Of a stretch of DNA of 64,000 bases, positions 25,374 through 37,430 are shown piece after piece. Location: NCBI GenBank assembly GCA_950295325.1, contig OX485805.1, forward strand, positions 6,388,501-6,452,500, given 5' to 3'. Below the pieces are notes generated by a model. It was not told where the DNA came from. It worked only from the letters and a program-made list of their open reading frames with translations, and did not search any database. The position numbers and the translations under genes are program-made. The DNA is from Polytrichum commune. Taxonomy: Eukaryota; Streptophyta; Polytrichopsida; Polytrichales; Polytrichaceae. Every line of letters starts with the position of its first letter. The stretch's first letter is position 1.

Positions 25374-25377
<4 letters not shown>

Positions 25378-25671
25378 TCTTTCGTTAAAGATTCCTTCTT
25401 ACCTTGCTAGAATTTTCTTATAATCTTCTCATCCTCCGTATTTCCTACCGTATGCATTTCTTGGATTTGCCCTTGCCTTCATATACATTGTGTTTAAGTG
25501 AGCTCTACTAAGCTTCAAGAATTCGACTACATGTTCCGAGGAAAATAATAGACATGCAACCATTAATGAACACAAAAATACCACATCGACAGTCTTCATC
25601 ATTAACCAATTCATCTTCCTATTATGTCGTTACCATTTTATTTCTAAATATTTACAGAACTTCTTACACCA

Positions 25672-26105
25672 GGGCTTGAGGAGATCCGACGGTTAGTTAC
25701 AGATGAACCGGCTGAGTTTGAGAAATAACCGGTTGAATCTGAAGACTTCAGGAGAATTACCGATCATTTTAGAGGAATCTATAGAAGAATATACCTCGAA
25801 TGAATGTAGCAAAACCGGAAGATGTCCACATGTAACCGGTTGGATTTAGAATCACTAGGATCTTGACCTACTATAATCCAGTGATCGGGACGATATTTGG
25901 GCATAACCGGTTGAGATCCTAGTGTTTGCAAGTCCAACCGGTTACATGTTGACATCCTTTGGTTTTGCTTTATTTATTTTAGGTATATTCCACAGATTCT
26001 TCCCAAGTGATCGGTAATTCTCCTGAAGTCTTGAACTTCAACCGCTTATTTCTCAAACTCAACCGGTTCATCTGTAACTAATTGCCGGTTCTCCCCAATC
26101 ATTGG
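25672..26105. mobile_element. Large foldback element with about 200-bp arms rich in AACCGGTT
   Basis: The left arm (about 25672-25870) and right arm (about 25900-26105) are inverted copies. GATGAACCGG.TGAGTTTGAG pairs with CTCAAACTCAACCGGTTCATC, AGGAGAATTACCGATCA with TGATCGGTAATTCTCCT, and ACATGTAACCGGTTGGA with TCCAACCGGTTACATGT. The loop is under 40 nt, so a transcript would form a very long hairpin. The self-complementary AACCGGTT occurs several times in each arm. Three single-arm relatives lie elsewhere in the window. I see no coding sequence and cannot fix a target duplication. Confidence 0.88.
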
Positions 26106-26479
26106 TGAGAACATAGTGAACTGTTGTTTGATATTAGCTTGAAGTTTACATCTTTTGGCCAATTTTACTTTAGAATTAGCATCGATGTCCTTAACTTTGG
26201 TTTAGGGCAACCCAATTGGATTGAATTATCCAGTCGTGCCTATGCTTGTAAGAGTAGATATTACCAATGCTTGTTCCACTGTAATAGAGGAGTTCACATG
26301 CAAGCCACAAATCCGTAGCCATGCACGGCCACCGGCTTGAGTGGCCTTTCATCTCCCTCTCATAATTTTGTTCATCATATTCTTGTTTTGCTCGGGCTAT
26401 TGGATGATTGGTGCACGTAGTTGTGCACGTGTCGTCGTGAACGGATCTATCACTAAGGTAACCGTATTTTAATCGGTCA

Positions 26480-26690
26480 GATGTATTTGAGTGGTATGTG
26501 GTTGGTGTGGTTCCAAGAACAGATGCCAAAAAGACATGTGTTTAAAAGAGATATGATTCCGTGCTTAAAATATGATAATCATTCAAGACTCATTAATCAA
26601 CGTTACTAAGGAGGACCTATATGACCATGTAACGACACATGTGAATCTTCGCTTTGATATTTAAATTTATATTCATAGGAGCTCCAAAAA
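26480..26690 (-). mobile_element. GGTATGTGGG-group MITE, reverse orientation, partial
   Basis: It contains TATTTGAGTGGTATGTGG, GTGGTTCCAAGAACAGATGCC, AAAAGACATGTGTTTAAAAG and GGAGGACCTATATGACCAT in the family order. Confidence 0.65.
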
Positions 26691-29600
26691 TCATGAGGGA
26701 GGTGGCTACAGCCTCGATGTGGTTTTGCTAACCATCTCGTACCAATCGTGTGTTTCATATGCTAAGAGAAGTGGGCTACTTGAAAGGACTAAACCATTAA
26801 AGATTCACCTGCCTTACATGGAGTACGATCCTTTCTTATTGAGGATCAAATTGAATTAACCGCAAACCTTTTTAAGATTAGAGTACCTTGAAGTTCTTCC
26901 ATGGTGGATGAGCGTACTAACTTACATACATGCCATGAATTTATTGCCATGCATTATAGGCCCAAGTGACCTTTCTTATTAATTAGTCAAGGTCAACAAT
27001 TAGTGCGGACAATCGTATGTGTCATCCATTGGTGGATCCATCGTCGATCACTTTACATGTGATCACTCCATGCAAATAGGACTACAGTTGTTTGTGATAT
27101 TGAGAGTTGGATTAGCGATCACCACTAAGCTTTAATCAACATGTTTTGCTAGAGTCCCTTGACCTTCATCCACGATGGATGAGTCTAGTTTACATGCATG
27201 CCACGAGTTCATGGCCGTGCATGACAAACCCTAGAGTTCCTTTCACAAGTAAGTACACCGAATTCTTAATTGAGTTCACTTGGACAATGAGTTTGGACAT
27301 TCAAATGCGTTGTCCGACGGTGGATCCATCGTCGGCTAAGTTTTGCATGTGACCCCCACGCAAAAGGAGTATGGTCTTGTGCTACAAGCCAATATGCATG
27401 TAGTCTTTTTGAGGGTAAAAGAAATTCCAAGGTAGCGGGCAATGTTTTTCGCTATCATTCATTTTTTATGCTCAAAAAATATGATGGCGTGATTGTCCCT
27501 TCAAATTTCATAACCATGAGTGTTCATTGTCCATCAATAATGTTATAAAGGGTCTCTTCTTGGACTCAAACCTTTGCCTCAGGCCTTCGTAAAATAAATA
27601 TGAGAACATTTACTTGGCCAAGGTGTCTATGTGAGTCGAGACCCCAAATTTGATTCTCAAATAAATTTATTTTAATCCAAAGCCATGTACTAAGATGGAA
27701 TGCTCATAGTGTTCCCATGTCCAAATTGGATTTACAAACTTGTAGAATGAGCATGCAATGTTTAACTGGTACAAAGATCGAGAACGTCAAGAAACATTAT
27801 GACATCAAGATACCTAGAATATGTCATATACATACCCACACCATGTGTTTCAAAAGGATAATTTTTAACATAACCAACATGTTTTGGGGGCCCCATTAAA
27901 GTTTAGGCCTCCTTTAGGGCGTACCCACAAGTGGGTGCCAACATCAACCCCAAAGCCTAGAAGGGTGTAGGATTTGAGGAGCCCACCACTAGGTCCAGAC
28001 TCGCTAGTATGAGTCATAAGTCAACAACATATTGACACATCCACTTTGACAACAAATAATGGAATATATACCCAGGGGATGAATTCTTCGTTGGAAACCT
28101 AAATAACGTGTGTGGGTAGGCATGAAATTAAACCCCCTTACATACCAGAAGTGTATAGAGAAAAATAAGTGTATATGTACTAATGGCAAGCTAAATAATT
28201 GACTCGTGTATTTATATTAAGCTATTCAATTTGATGTAATACATGCCTTGACTACATATACAAAATGATTTTCTTGAATTAAATAAGCATTTATTGCATA
28301 TAAAATCCACTTTCACATTCCAATAAGAAAGTCATCGAACAAACTTTCATCCATAACATGTAACTCAAAGATTGCATCAAGGATCCAAAGACAAGAACAT
28401 AATAACTTAGCCAAAATTCAGAGAGCAAACTCAAGGAAGCCCATGAGCGCTCCACGAGTCTTCACGTTGTAAAAACCTTGAACCCGAACAAAATCATGAC
28501 AAAAATGGACAAGGTAGTAAAAAATGTTCAACTAAATTTAAAAAACAAGGAGTTTAAATTTAATTGTTAATTTATTGATGATTATTAATGTTAAGTTATT
28601 TAGGAAATAGCAAATGAGTGCCTAAAACATTATAGTAAATAAGAGGGGGATTGGGGGCACTTCCATTGCCCAAATTCTTCTTGGCTTCGAGTAAAATAAC
28701 AAGTATTTATAAGGAAAGAGAAGTAATAAAGTATACTACATATCTCACAATAGATTATCATAACAAGTTTAATCTTCAAGAGCATTGGGAGCTCTCCCCA
28801 TCTATATTACTAGGAATAAAATCACTCAACAAAAAATATAAAATGAAGCTTGCACATGTGGAGAATAAAAATGAGATTTGGAAAATACAACTTCATTCAT
28901 ACTTAAACACAAGTTGTGCATTGTATCAAGCAATGTATAATAAATCAAAAAATAAACTATAATCCAACATACAAAAAACTTAGATTATAACTTCTATTAT
29001 ATTAACATTAAATATGGAGGGCTCCTGATGGCTAAGTAATATTGAATCAACCACCATCTCTAAAGCTTCCTAACAAGTTTCCCGCCTTCTTTGAGGAAGA
29101 AGCAAAGGACCATGAGAGCTCCATGATGTGTCTTGGTAATCATTAGTGGCTCCTATCTAGAGTTGGCTCACTTAGGTATGGACAAAACCTTAAGGAGTTG
29201 ACTTGGTTGAATTCACAAAAGCGAGAAAACAAAAGATATCATGAGGTTTTTTCAATATAATAATGAAGCTAAGAAAATAAGAAAGCTAAGATTTATTAAA
29301 TGAAAAGGCATACTACCTCCTGAAAGTTATAGACATCTTCTAATGTACAACCTCTTGCATTATGGCAAGGAAGAATCAATTACAATGATTTGCCTTAGAT
29401 AATAAGTAGTATAAGAGTTACGCTTTGATAGCTTCTTGGATCACAAGTCCACACGCTTCTTTGGAGATTTACTGAGTTTAAAAATGTGGTGCCTAATAGT
29501 GCCACACTCATAGACACTTGATATAGTAAAGAAGACAAAGATTAGAGTGTGTCAATGCAATTAAATAGATAAAACATAAATCATATAAATGATGGATTGA

Positions 29601-32600
29601 GAGACCTCCTAGTCCATGGTAGTAACAAAAAGAAAAAAATCAAACAAGAATAAAGAGAGATTGAGAAGTAGTCACTCAATGTGTTTCAAGATTTTGCAGA
29701 GTTTGGCTAGCAATTACTGATCACAAACTACCCAAACCACTTATGGTAGAGTGGAATCAATGGTTCTCCATCTTTGATATGATTCCCCAAATACAAAGGA
29801 ACATTTGGTACGTGTACAAGTTTCTCAATGTAGAGATAACAATTGGTGGTGATATCATCTATAACTCTAACACCAGGCCAAGTGCGGGGGAAGTAGCAAC
29901 ATTTTGAGGCCTTATTCCTAATGCGTTTGCTAGGTTGATTTTCAATGAACAAGATATCGCCTTCCTTGCAACCAATTTTTTTTTGTGGTGTTTGAAAAAG
30001 ACTTCATTCTTCCTCAGAAATGAAAAATACTTCTCTACTAATGAACTCATTTGTAATTGTGCATATTAATGTGCCCCACATAAATGCCAATTTATGAATG
30101 ACTCTATCTAGAAATAGGCATGAAATCACATTATAAAGGATGGCATATTCCTATGCATGACCACATAGTGCTATGAAAATTCAATAAGAATAGTGACAAA
30201 AATTCTAGTAATCCTAGACAAACTTTGAAATCCCATAGCTTTATCATTTCCAAGATTATTGTATCTATTAAAACACACAATGGTCTTATGTCTCACTCTA
30301 GGCAAAGAGTGACTTCAAAGCAAACTTGTAGATTATAATCAACTTGAAGGGCCTTGGTTGGGGATGGTACTTTAGGTCATACAATTTGGTTATTGCATAT
30401 ATTCCAGACGAGCTTTATATGCCTAGAATTTCTATACCTCCTTCTTCAATACCTTTTTAAAATACAAAGTTTGATCAATTTCTTCTTGTTCAATTTTCAT
30501 TTTACAACGATAAACATCATGATCATGATATTTTGTTGATATTTTACCTTGAAAATCCAAAGTAGACAAAATAATTGTTTTTTATTTTTCAATTATAATT
30601 TCAAGGTTGATCATGAACCATGGACTTGTATGAACCACTTTGTCTACCCAATATTTGCAATCCAAATAATACGGTTAGTCTCACAATTTCTTTTGTTCAT
30701 GTATTCTCTTAGTTTTATACATCGTTTTTATTTAAGTACATTATATTTTGATTGGTTTATGATTTTACTTATTTTATATTTGTTTTGCAAACAATCAACT
30801 TCAAAGCGCTCTTACTTGTTCGCTCTTTTGGTAATACTTTTAGACTGAAACGCATGCTTTCGTCTTTTTAAACAATTATCGACAAAGATCTTTTGGAGAA
30901 TGGTATGGATTTAAATGATGATGTTTTATATAACTTCACAAATGTTATTCCTCAACGTATGAGAGAAAATTGGTATCACACTTTGGAGGGGCCCATGAGA
31001 AAGACATTTCCTCCAAGTTCTAATTGATGCTTTGTCAAAACCTAAAGGTATTGTTGTAGATCTCATTGCATTCACCACTGCAAATCATTTTTTTTTTGTA
31101 TAACTTTAATGCCAACTAAAATGCTCTCATTGATTGTTCTCTTGATAATAGTGTATTATCTCTTTGATAGGACCCTCCATACATGCATGTCATACTTTGA
31201 AGCGTCACCTCTTGGCATTGGAAGGTGACAAAGATGTTTTTTAATTTTGTCTTAAAGCCTTTGATTACACATTCCCCTTTAGCTATTGGCAAAGACACCA
31301 ATTTTGAAGACTTGGATGATTCTCCAATTCTTAATTGATGAGGCTATTAGTCTATTTTGTGAGCAAGTTATGCTTGTTCATCTGGTTCAAATGCTTCATT
31401 TGGTTGATTACATAATTTTTACTTGAAACACATTGCATTTGTATTTTTTTTTAACTATTATGAAGACATCAATAATTATTAAGTCATTTATGTTGTCATA
31501 TGTCAGCACTGTGATACCACAATGGCGTCAGCGTTGGATTTTTTTTTTTTAAGATCCAAGATTTTTAGCAAGTCCATCACCCCCGCAAAGCCTCCATATC
31601 TATGCTAAGATTATGGCGTTCGTTTTTGTTGCTCAATTTGCCCCTTCTTCAACCCATAGAACAGCTAGACATTATGATTGGCAAAATTTGGATTTCATAG
31701 AGTTAGAGGCCGAATCATGTTCAAAATCCATCACTACAAGTTATAGTTATGATTAGTTTTTTGTTAGCACATGTTCAATTTTCATAACAAAAGATTTCAT
31801 TATTGGTACTATTTCTTTAATACACATTCACTTCCACACTATTTTGGAGTTACACATGTTTTATGTCCAACCATATCTTCTTTGCACTCTCTTTATTTGT
31901 ATGGTATCATTGACCTATCACAAAATTGAGTATCTTTTGCAACAAATTTTGTTTCATTTTAATTTTTTTTTAAATATGAATGTCAATGATAATCATTATC
32001 TTCACTTCAACTTTGTCCATTTCACTATCATAAGGCATACAATACAACTATGAAAATTTGTATATGATAAATATGTATAGGCCCATAGTCTATACATATT
32101 ATTCTTCTCTCGGTATTCACTACTCACAATCTAGCATTCATCTTGTTTATCCTTCGCACCTTTCTTATTACCAAACCTTAAAATTGTTATTCTCCATGCC
32201 AAAATACCACATTTATAGGATACCAGTGGGCTTATTATCAAAAATTTGGCCTTCCTCATCATTCACAAGGTACCACTCATCACTCACCACTCATTGCTCA
32301 CCGCTCACAAGAAAACACTCCCCCCCACATGAATGATAGAAACCTCAAAATCATGCAGAGAAGATGCATCGAGAAACACATGTGTTGGGAAAATGTGGAA
32401 CAAACAACAAATACACTCATACATATTCATTCATGGAAGCTCAAAACATTGTTTGATTTTATACAAAGAAGCACTTACAAGGACTTGAAAGTATCTACAA
32501 GTACAACTTATGGTCCATGTGTCCTTGATGAACAAAGATGTATAAGATGTCAAAGTCAATGGACAAAATTTCATTTCCCAAGGAAAAAAAACCTTAAAGA

Positions 32601-33989
32601 AGATTAAAAAAATGTGTAAACTCAAGCCCATCTCCATGATACTCTTAGAGGAATATGAGGACATGGAAATCTGGTGAAAATGTGTTGAACCATATTCCGA
32701 AAATTATTGGCCAGTGTGGATACTCCCAAAGTACATAAAGTACCCAAAGTACCAAAGTACCTAAGAACCTTATTGAGTTGTTTACACAATGTCCCCCAGA
32801 AATGGAGCAAGAATCTACGAAATTTTCCACAACACCGTATGGGAGGAAGAAAAATTACTTCTTTCCTTTGTTTTGGTGAACTTCTTGCCCTTGAAACCTA
32901 GAAAAATAACATAGCATTGTGAGATCTTGGAGAATATATTGAGAGATATCCCAATGTTAATACTTTGGAATGAACTTCTTTACTCTACTGACATGTGGAG
33001 GGCTATACCTCCTTGACTAGTAGTTCATTAGTAAAACACACTGAGCTTCAGTCTAACAAGGTTGGAATTTCTCAATTGGGAGGGGGTTATTTACAACAAA
33101 ATTCATGACTGCTATGTTTGAGTCCACAAGGTGTTTCAACCACTCAAGCAATGGACCAAGGAGATATTTGTCTTCAATATTTGGATTAGGTGTAAAAGTG
33201 GGAGGATGGATTGCATGGCTCCAATGATTAGGACAACTCCTATATGGAGAATCATCTATAAGTAGAACATTACGTAAATGACATTGTTCAACTTCTTCAA
33301 AACCCTAAGTTGCAAATCTTCCATCAAAATTGGTTTTTTTGTTGATCACGGTGCTTGGAAACAATACATTGATTATGATAAAATAATCCAACTTCTTCAT
33401 CAAACTTGATATATTTTCATTCTTCCATTAAGACATCAATCATCTACTTGGCTTTTGGCTTATGAGTAGAAGTCCAGTGGATAACAACAACCTTATTAAA
33501 ACACCAATTTAAAGCTCGCAGGCACTTTGTCGCAATAAAACATTGTTTTTTGTATTAACATGTTTGGAACCAAAAAAAACCCACTCAAATCAAACACTAG
33601 TAAATGTCTTACCGATGCTACACTAATGGATTGGGGAGGCAAGTCAATCAATACTGCAAGATGATAGGGAAAAAAAAAAAAAAAACTCAAAAATTAGATA
33701 TACAAACTCCTCCCACTAATGTATTATTATGAAGAGTTGAGCATTGGGAGCCATCTTGATCCTCTGACATAGAAATATAACTAAGAATTTAAATGCAAAA
33801 AATATATAAAACATACTTCTCGGAAACATGTGTGTGGTTGTTGTCTCTTGTGGAATTATTGCTTTTGTAGCAATAGACTCAACGATATTTTTCTCACCCT
33901 TCATGATACCATGTGTTGACCTTGTGTTCATACCCTCTAACTTTGAACAAACCTTGGGAAATGGAACCCTAACCACTTAGGACTTCAAT

Positions 33990-35301
33990 TTCTAATGGGC
34001 AGGTGGTTGGGGGGGGGGGAGGTAATGCTTAGATTAAAGTGGTTTAGGTGTTGGTGCACTAACCCCCAAAAACTCACCTTCCTTAGATTTGTGGCGGTGA
34101 ATATCTTCTGCCACATCATGTGCATGAGGTGGAGGTCGAGGTGTAGAAAATCCAGGGTTGAGAGTAGGCGTCATATGACTTCATAGGTAGGCACAAAAGT
34201 CGAGTGAGATGGAGAATGACTAGGGATTTGTGATCTAGCTTGGGGCATTGGAAGCTCTCTTGATGCCTCGTAAATGTTCGAGCCCCCCCTCTCTCTCTAA
34301 CAATCTTTATATCAACAAGATTGCCAATGTCCATCTCATCATCAAATTCATTGGAATTATGGGCATGCATGTTTTCTACCTCCTCCATTGCAACATTCTT
34401 CAGTTTTTGATGAGCATGTGGCATCTCATCTTCATCTACCTCCATTGCAACGTGCTTCTATTTGTTCTTAGCCCCTTTGCATTGCATCAACAATTTGCTC
34501 CAAAGTTGAACTTTGCACAAAGCTTATGATTCTTGCTGCTACATCTCGGCAAAGTATGTATTGATAATGTCAATAGTAAGAACTCATTTGTAGAGATCCA
34601 ATAGTGTCAAACTTGAACCACATTAAATGTTGAATAGAATTTTGCCAAGTTTAAGTGTTATCCCAACAAGGGCATCAAGAGATGAAATTCTAAGTTGAGC
34701 ACCCATGGTTGCCCAATTCTCCAAAGGATATTGCTTTAGGGTCTTCAAATTCATCAATTTGTTGACATCAAATATTTTCTTCAAATGCTTTGTGCTTTCA
34801 GCTTTTGCAAGAGCTTTCGAAGAAATCATCAAAACATACAACAAGAATTGGGTCTCCCAAGTAGGTACCACAAATGTCTCCAACTTGTTATTTGGTGAGA
34901 CAACCACAACATGATAATCCCAAACACAAAGGCCATGAAGCCATTTGAGACACCCTACTATAATATATAGGGAGTAGAAGAAATTATGTATCCCCAATGG
35001 TATAGATTTTTTGAGAACATCATCATAAAACATTTGCAAGAATTTATGTTGGATTGGAACCGTAATAGCCAATGGGAGTAATGAAATTCAATGTGGATAC
35101 TATATCTGGAGGAACACAAACACCCCACTCCTTCGTAGCCCCCATAATGTTATTCAAGACCTTTGTTTGGATGACAATGTGCATTTTCCTCATGCTATAA
35201 CCTGGATTTTTCCTAGGCTGCAACCCCTCCACATAGGATTTAAATACTGACCAAAAATCTAAAAGAGCTAGTCCTTGGGGAAGTTTCATTAAATCCTCCA
35301 T
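33990..35301 (-). pseudogene. Decayed coding region of unknown family
   Basis: On the minus strand, open stretches 35301-35044 (85 codons), 35072-34623 (149 codons in another frame) and 34445-34116 (109 codons) follow one another with stops and frame changes between them. The first reads like ordinary protein (MEDLMKLPQGLALLDFWSVF.., then MHIVIQTKVLNNIMGATKEWGV and PPDIVSTLNFITPIGYYGS). The last is acidic (MEVDEDEMPHAHQK.., HNSNEFDDEMDIGN). I do not recognise the family. A dead transposon gene is the simplest explanation, and chance open frames remain possible. No splice sites clearly rescue it. Confidence 0.3.
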
Positions 35302-36660
35302 CTATTTTAGCCATGCCTTCCTTGAGTTAGTTCCCCTCACGAGCTTCCGCTTCATGGTCATGAAGGAGGCGTCAAATTGTGTTTGTTGGACACATCTACC
35401 TAATCTTTGTAAGTCCATGCCTTGTATCCTTCCCCTTGTGGGGACGTTCCCAACCATGTTGTATCATGAGCTCTTGCCTGATAACGGTTTTGTCCTTTTT
35501 TGGTCGCACACATGAGCATGAGATACAAGAGATTCCACACCATGCTGCACAATTTCACATCACCCTTTCTTCTCAAGAATTAAGATGCCATTCTCTTGAA
35601 GCATATAATCTAGAAGATCTTGAATGCGGCTCACATCAAACTTACAACACATCCACACCTAATGTTGGAGTCAACATCATGATATATTATGTAGCATATA
35701 TGTGTCACTTGATTTGTAAATGTCTAAGAAGCCCAAATGTGCCAAAATAAACGTGTTTTTCATGAGTTTTGTTTATTGAATTTGATCTATGCTTTTTGAT
35801 ATTTTAGTATGTTAGGTGCTATAAGATTTGGAATTCATATGTGGGTGTTCTTATTTGGTAATTGGACTAGATTTAAGACTTGGGAGTTTATCCAAATGTG
35901 CACCCATTCGGATTTCTAGTGTATATGTGTGTTGGTTGGTTTATGGTGTAAAATGTTGGGGGCCATGTCTAGACCATGTTTTGAAATCTATGCATGACAT
36001 ATTCTCTACAAAATATTATAGTCTTTATGCCACATCTATTGTTGGGATTTGGATTTTGAGGTTTGTAAATACATCTCTCAAAGAAGTAGAATTTGATCCA
36101 ACAATGTCCACTTTCCATACCAAGGGCCCTCAAAATTCCAAAATGTGGCATTTGTTGGAGTTGTAAGCTGCATGTAGTTTGCATATTCATTACATGTGCA
36201 AGAGTGTTTTGATTGAACTAAATATAGCCAAAATTTATGGATGTCGATAAGAAACTAGGGTGGAAGACACATTGCATCACAAAACCTTAATGTATCCTAG
36301 CCAAAGATACTTGAATGATTGGAAATATTTGAGGTACTTCCCGCCTACATGCTCTAAACATCCATACGGTTGGAGTTGAAATTCACTTATTGGATGTGGT
36401 GATAAAAATCGTCAAGGTACGGATATTCACATATGGGCTTCCAAGGTCATTTCAAGATGGCCAATAGGTAGGCATTAAGTTAAGCAAAGCGGTAAGATAT
36501 AACTTATCGCTAAGCCAACACCACCTCTCACTACTAAAGTCTCAAGTTTAAGCTCAAATTGAGGTAGTATTTTGCATGTCCAAACAAGTAACAATTAAGT
36601 CAATGGTGACTTCACCACTACTAGGTGTGGCACATATGTTATAATTAATGACACATCATG
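35302..36660. other. Gene-poor intergenic DNA
   Basis: Open frames of 112-123 codons occur at 35379-35750 and 35828-36166, but they have no recognisable motifs and no codon character. I treat them as chance. Confidence 0.55.
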
Positions 36661-36666
36661 TGCTAA

Positions 36667-36804
36667 GGGTTAGTTTCCATAAAAGCCACTCGCCCATCAG
36701 TCCTAGTGAAAATGTAGATTCCACTTGGTGGAGTCCATAACTCCACAAGAATCTACATCTCCACTAGAATCTGGTGGACAAGTGGCCTTCATGGAAACTA
36801 ACCC
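36667..36804. mobile_element. Tourist-like MITE, 138 bp, TAA target duplication
   Basis: It starts GGGTTAGTTTCCAT and ends ATGGAAACTAACCC, with inverted matching continuing inward (AAGCCACT / AGTGGCCTT; ATGTAGATTC / GAATCTACAT). It is flanked by TAA on both sides (36664-36666 and 36805-36807). A TIR starting GGG with a 3-bp TAA duplication is the hallmark of PIF/Harbinger-derived Tourist MITEs. Confidence 0.85.
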
Positions 36805-36837
36805 TAACAATGACAATGTTGATTTGCAATTGGTGTT

Positions 36838-37222
36838 AAGGTAGTATGCGGGTGTTACTCAATTACTACTCTTAATCGGACACCTATATTTGATCAATGT
36901 GTGGTTAGGTGAGGATCAAAGAACAAACACCATGAAGACACATATTCAAAAGAAATTGGACATCATTTTGAAATTTGGTCAACTACTCCACCCTCGATAA
37001 TGAACACAATTGGGAACACCTGTGTATTTCGTTAAGAAATCTACAACTATGCACTTCCAATAACCATAGCTAAATTAGGGAAAGTCCAATTTTCAATCGG
37101 ATTTTGGCTGATGCTTCATCACAAATTTGCTAATGCAACACAAGTTTCAGTGTGTAACTTAAATTGAATGGGTAGAAGGTGAAGAACATGAAAAACAAAC
37201 CGAATAAAAACTCCCACATATC
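36838..37222 (-). mobile_element. GGTATGTGGG-group MITE just upstream of the kelch gene
   Basis: Starts GTATGCGGGTGTTACT, then CTCTTAATCGGACACCTATA, GTGTGGTTAGGTGAGG, GACACATATTCAAAAGA, TGCACTTCCAATAACCAT and GCTAATGCAACACAAGTTTC, ending CCCACATATC. The whole length matches 12450-12830. It ends about 210 bases before the kelch start codon, so it must overlap the promoter or leader. Confidence 0.7.
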
Positions 37223-37430
37223 TCAGGCCCTTGACATTATGAACAGCTAACACTTGGTGCGGCCAGAGACCTTTACTGGAGAAGGGTGGAATCGATGTCG
37301 ACACCATCTCTGAAATGTAGCCTTTTGGGTACTTAGATTTTTCCAAATGTACCAAAAGCGTACATAGGATTCATTCTTTTCCTCCGTATACTGCTGGGAA
37401 GCAAAGCTCGTCGCGCTTCCACACACCATC

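Larger units (their letters stand above)
23183..33990. other. Long gene-poor AT-rich region
   Basis: I find no supportable gene. The first 600 bases should include the LAX 3' untranslated region. The rest holds MITE copies (24783-24995, 26480-26690), an (AT)n tract (25344-25373), the large foldback element (25672-26105) and AT-rich DNA with short, low-complexity open frames. No primer-binding site, polypurine tract or LTR pair was recognised. Confidence 0.6.

Noticed and set aside
30354-30848. Membrane-like open frames rich in Phe, Leu and Ile
   Set aside because: These arise from AT-rich, T-rich DNA; there are no family motifs and no splice context.
23183-37430. Possible LTR retrotransposon in the long gene-poor region
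   Set aside because: I found no LTR pair, tRNA primer-binding site, polypurine tract or reverse transcriptase motif.
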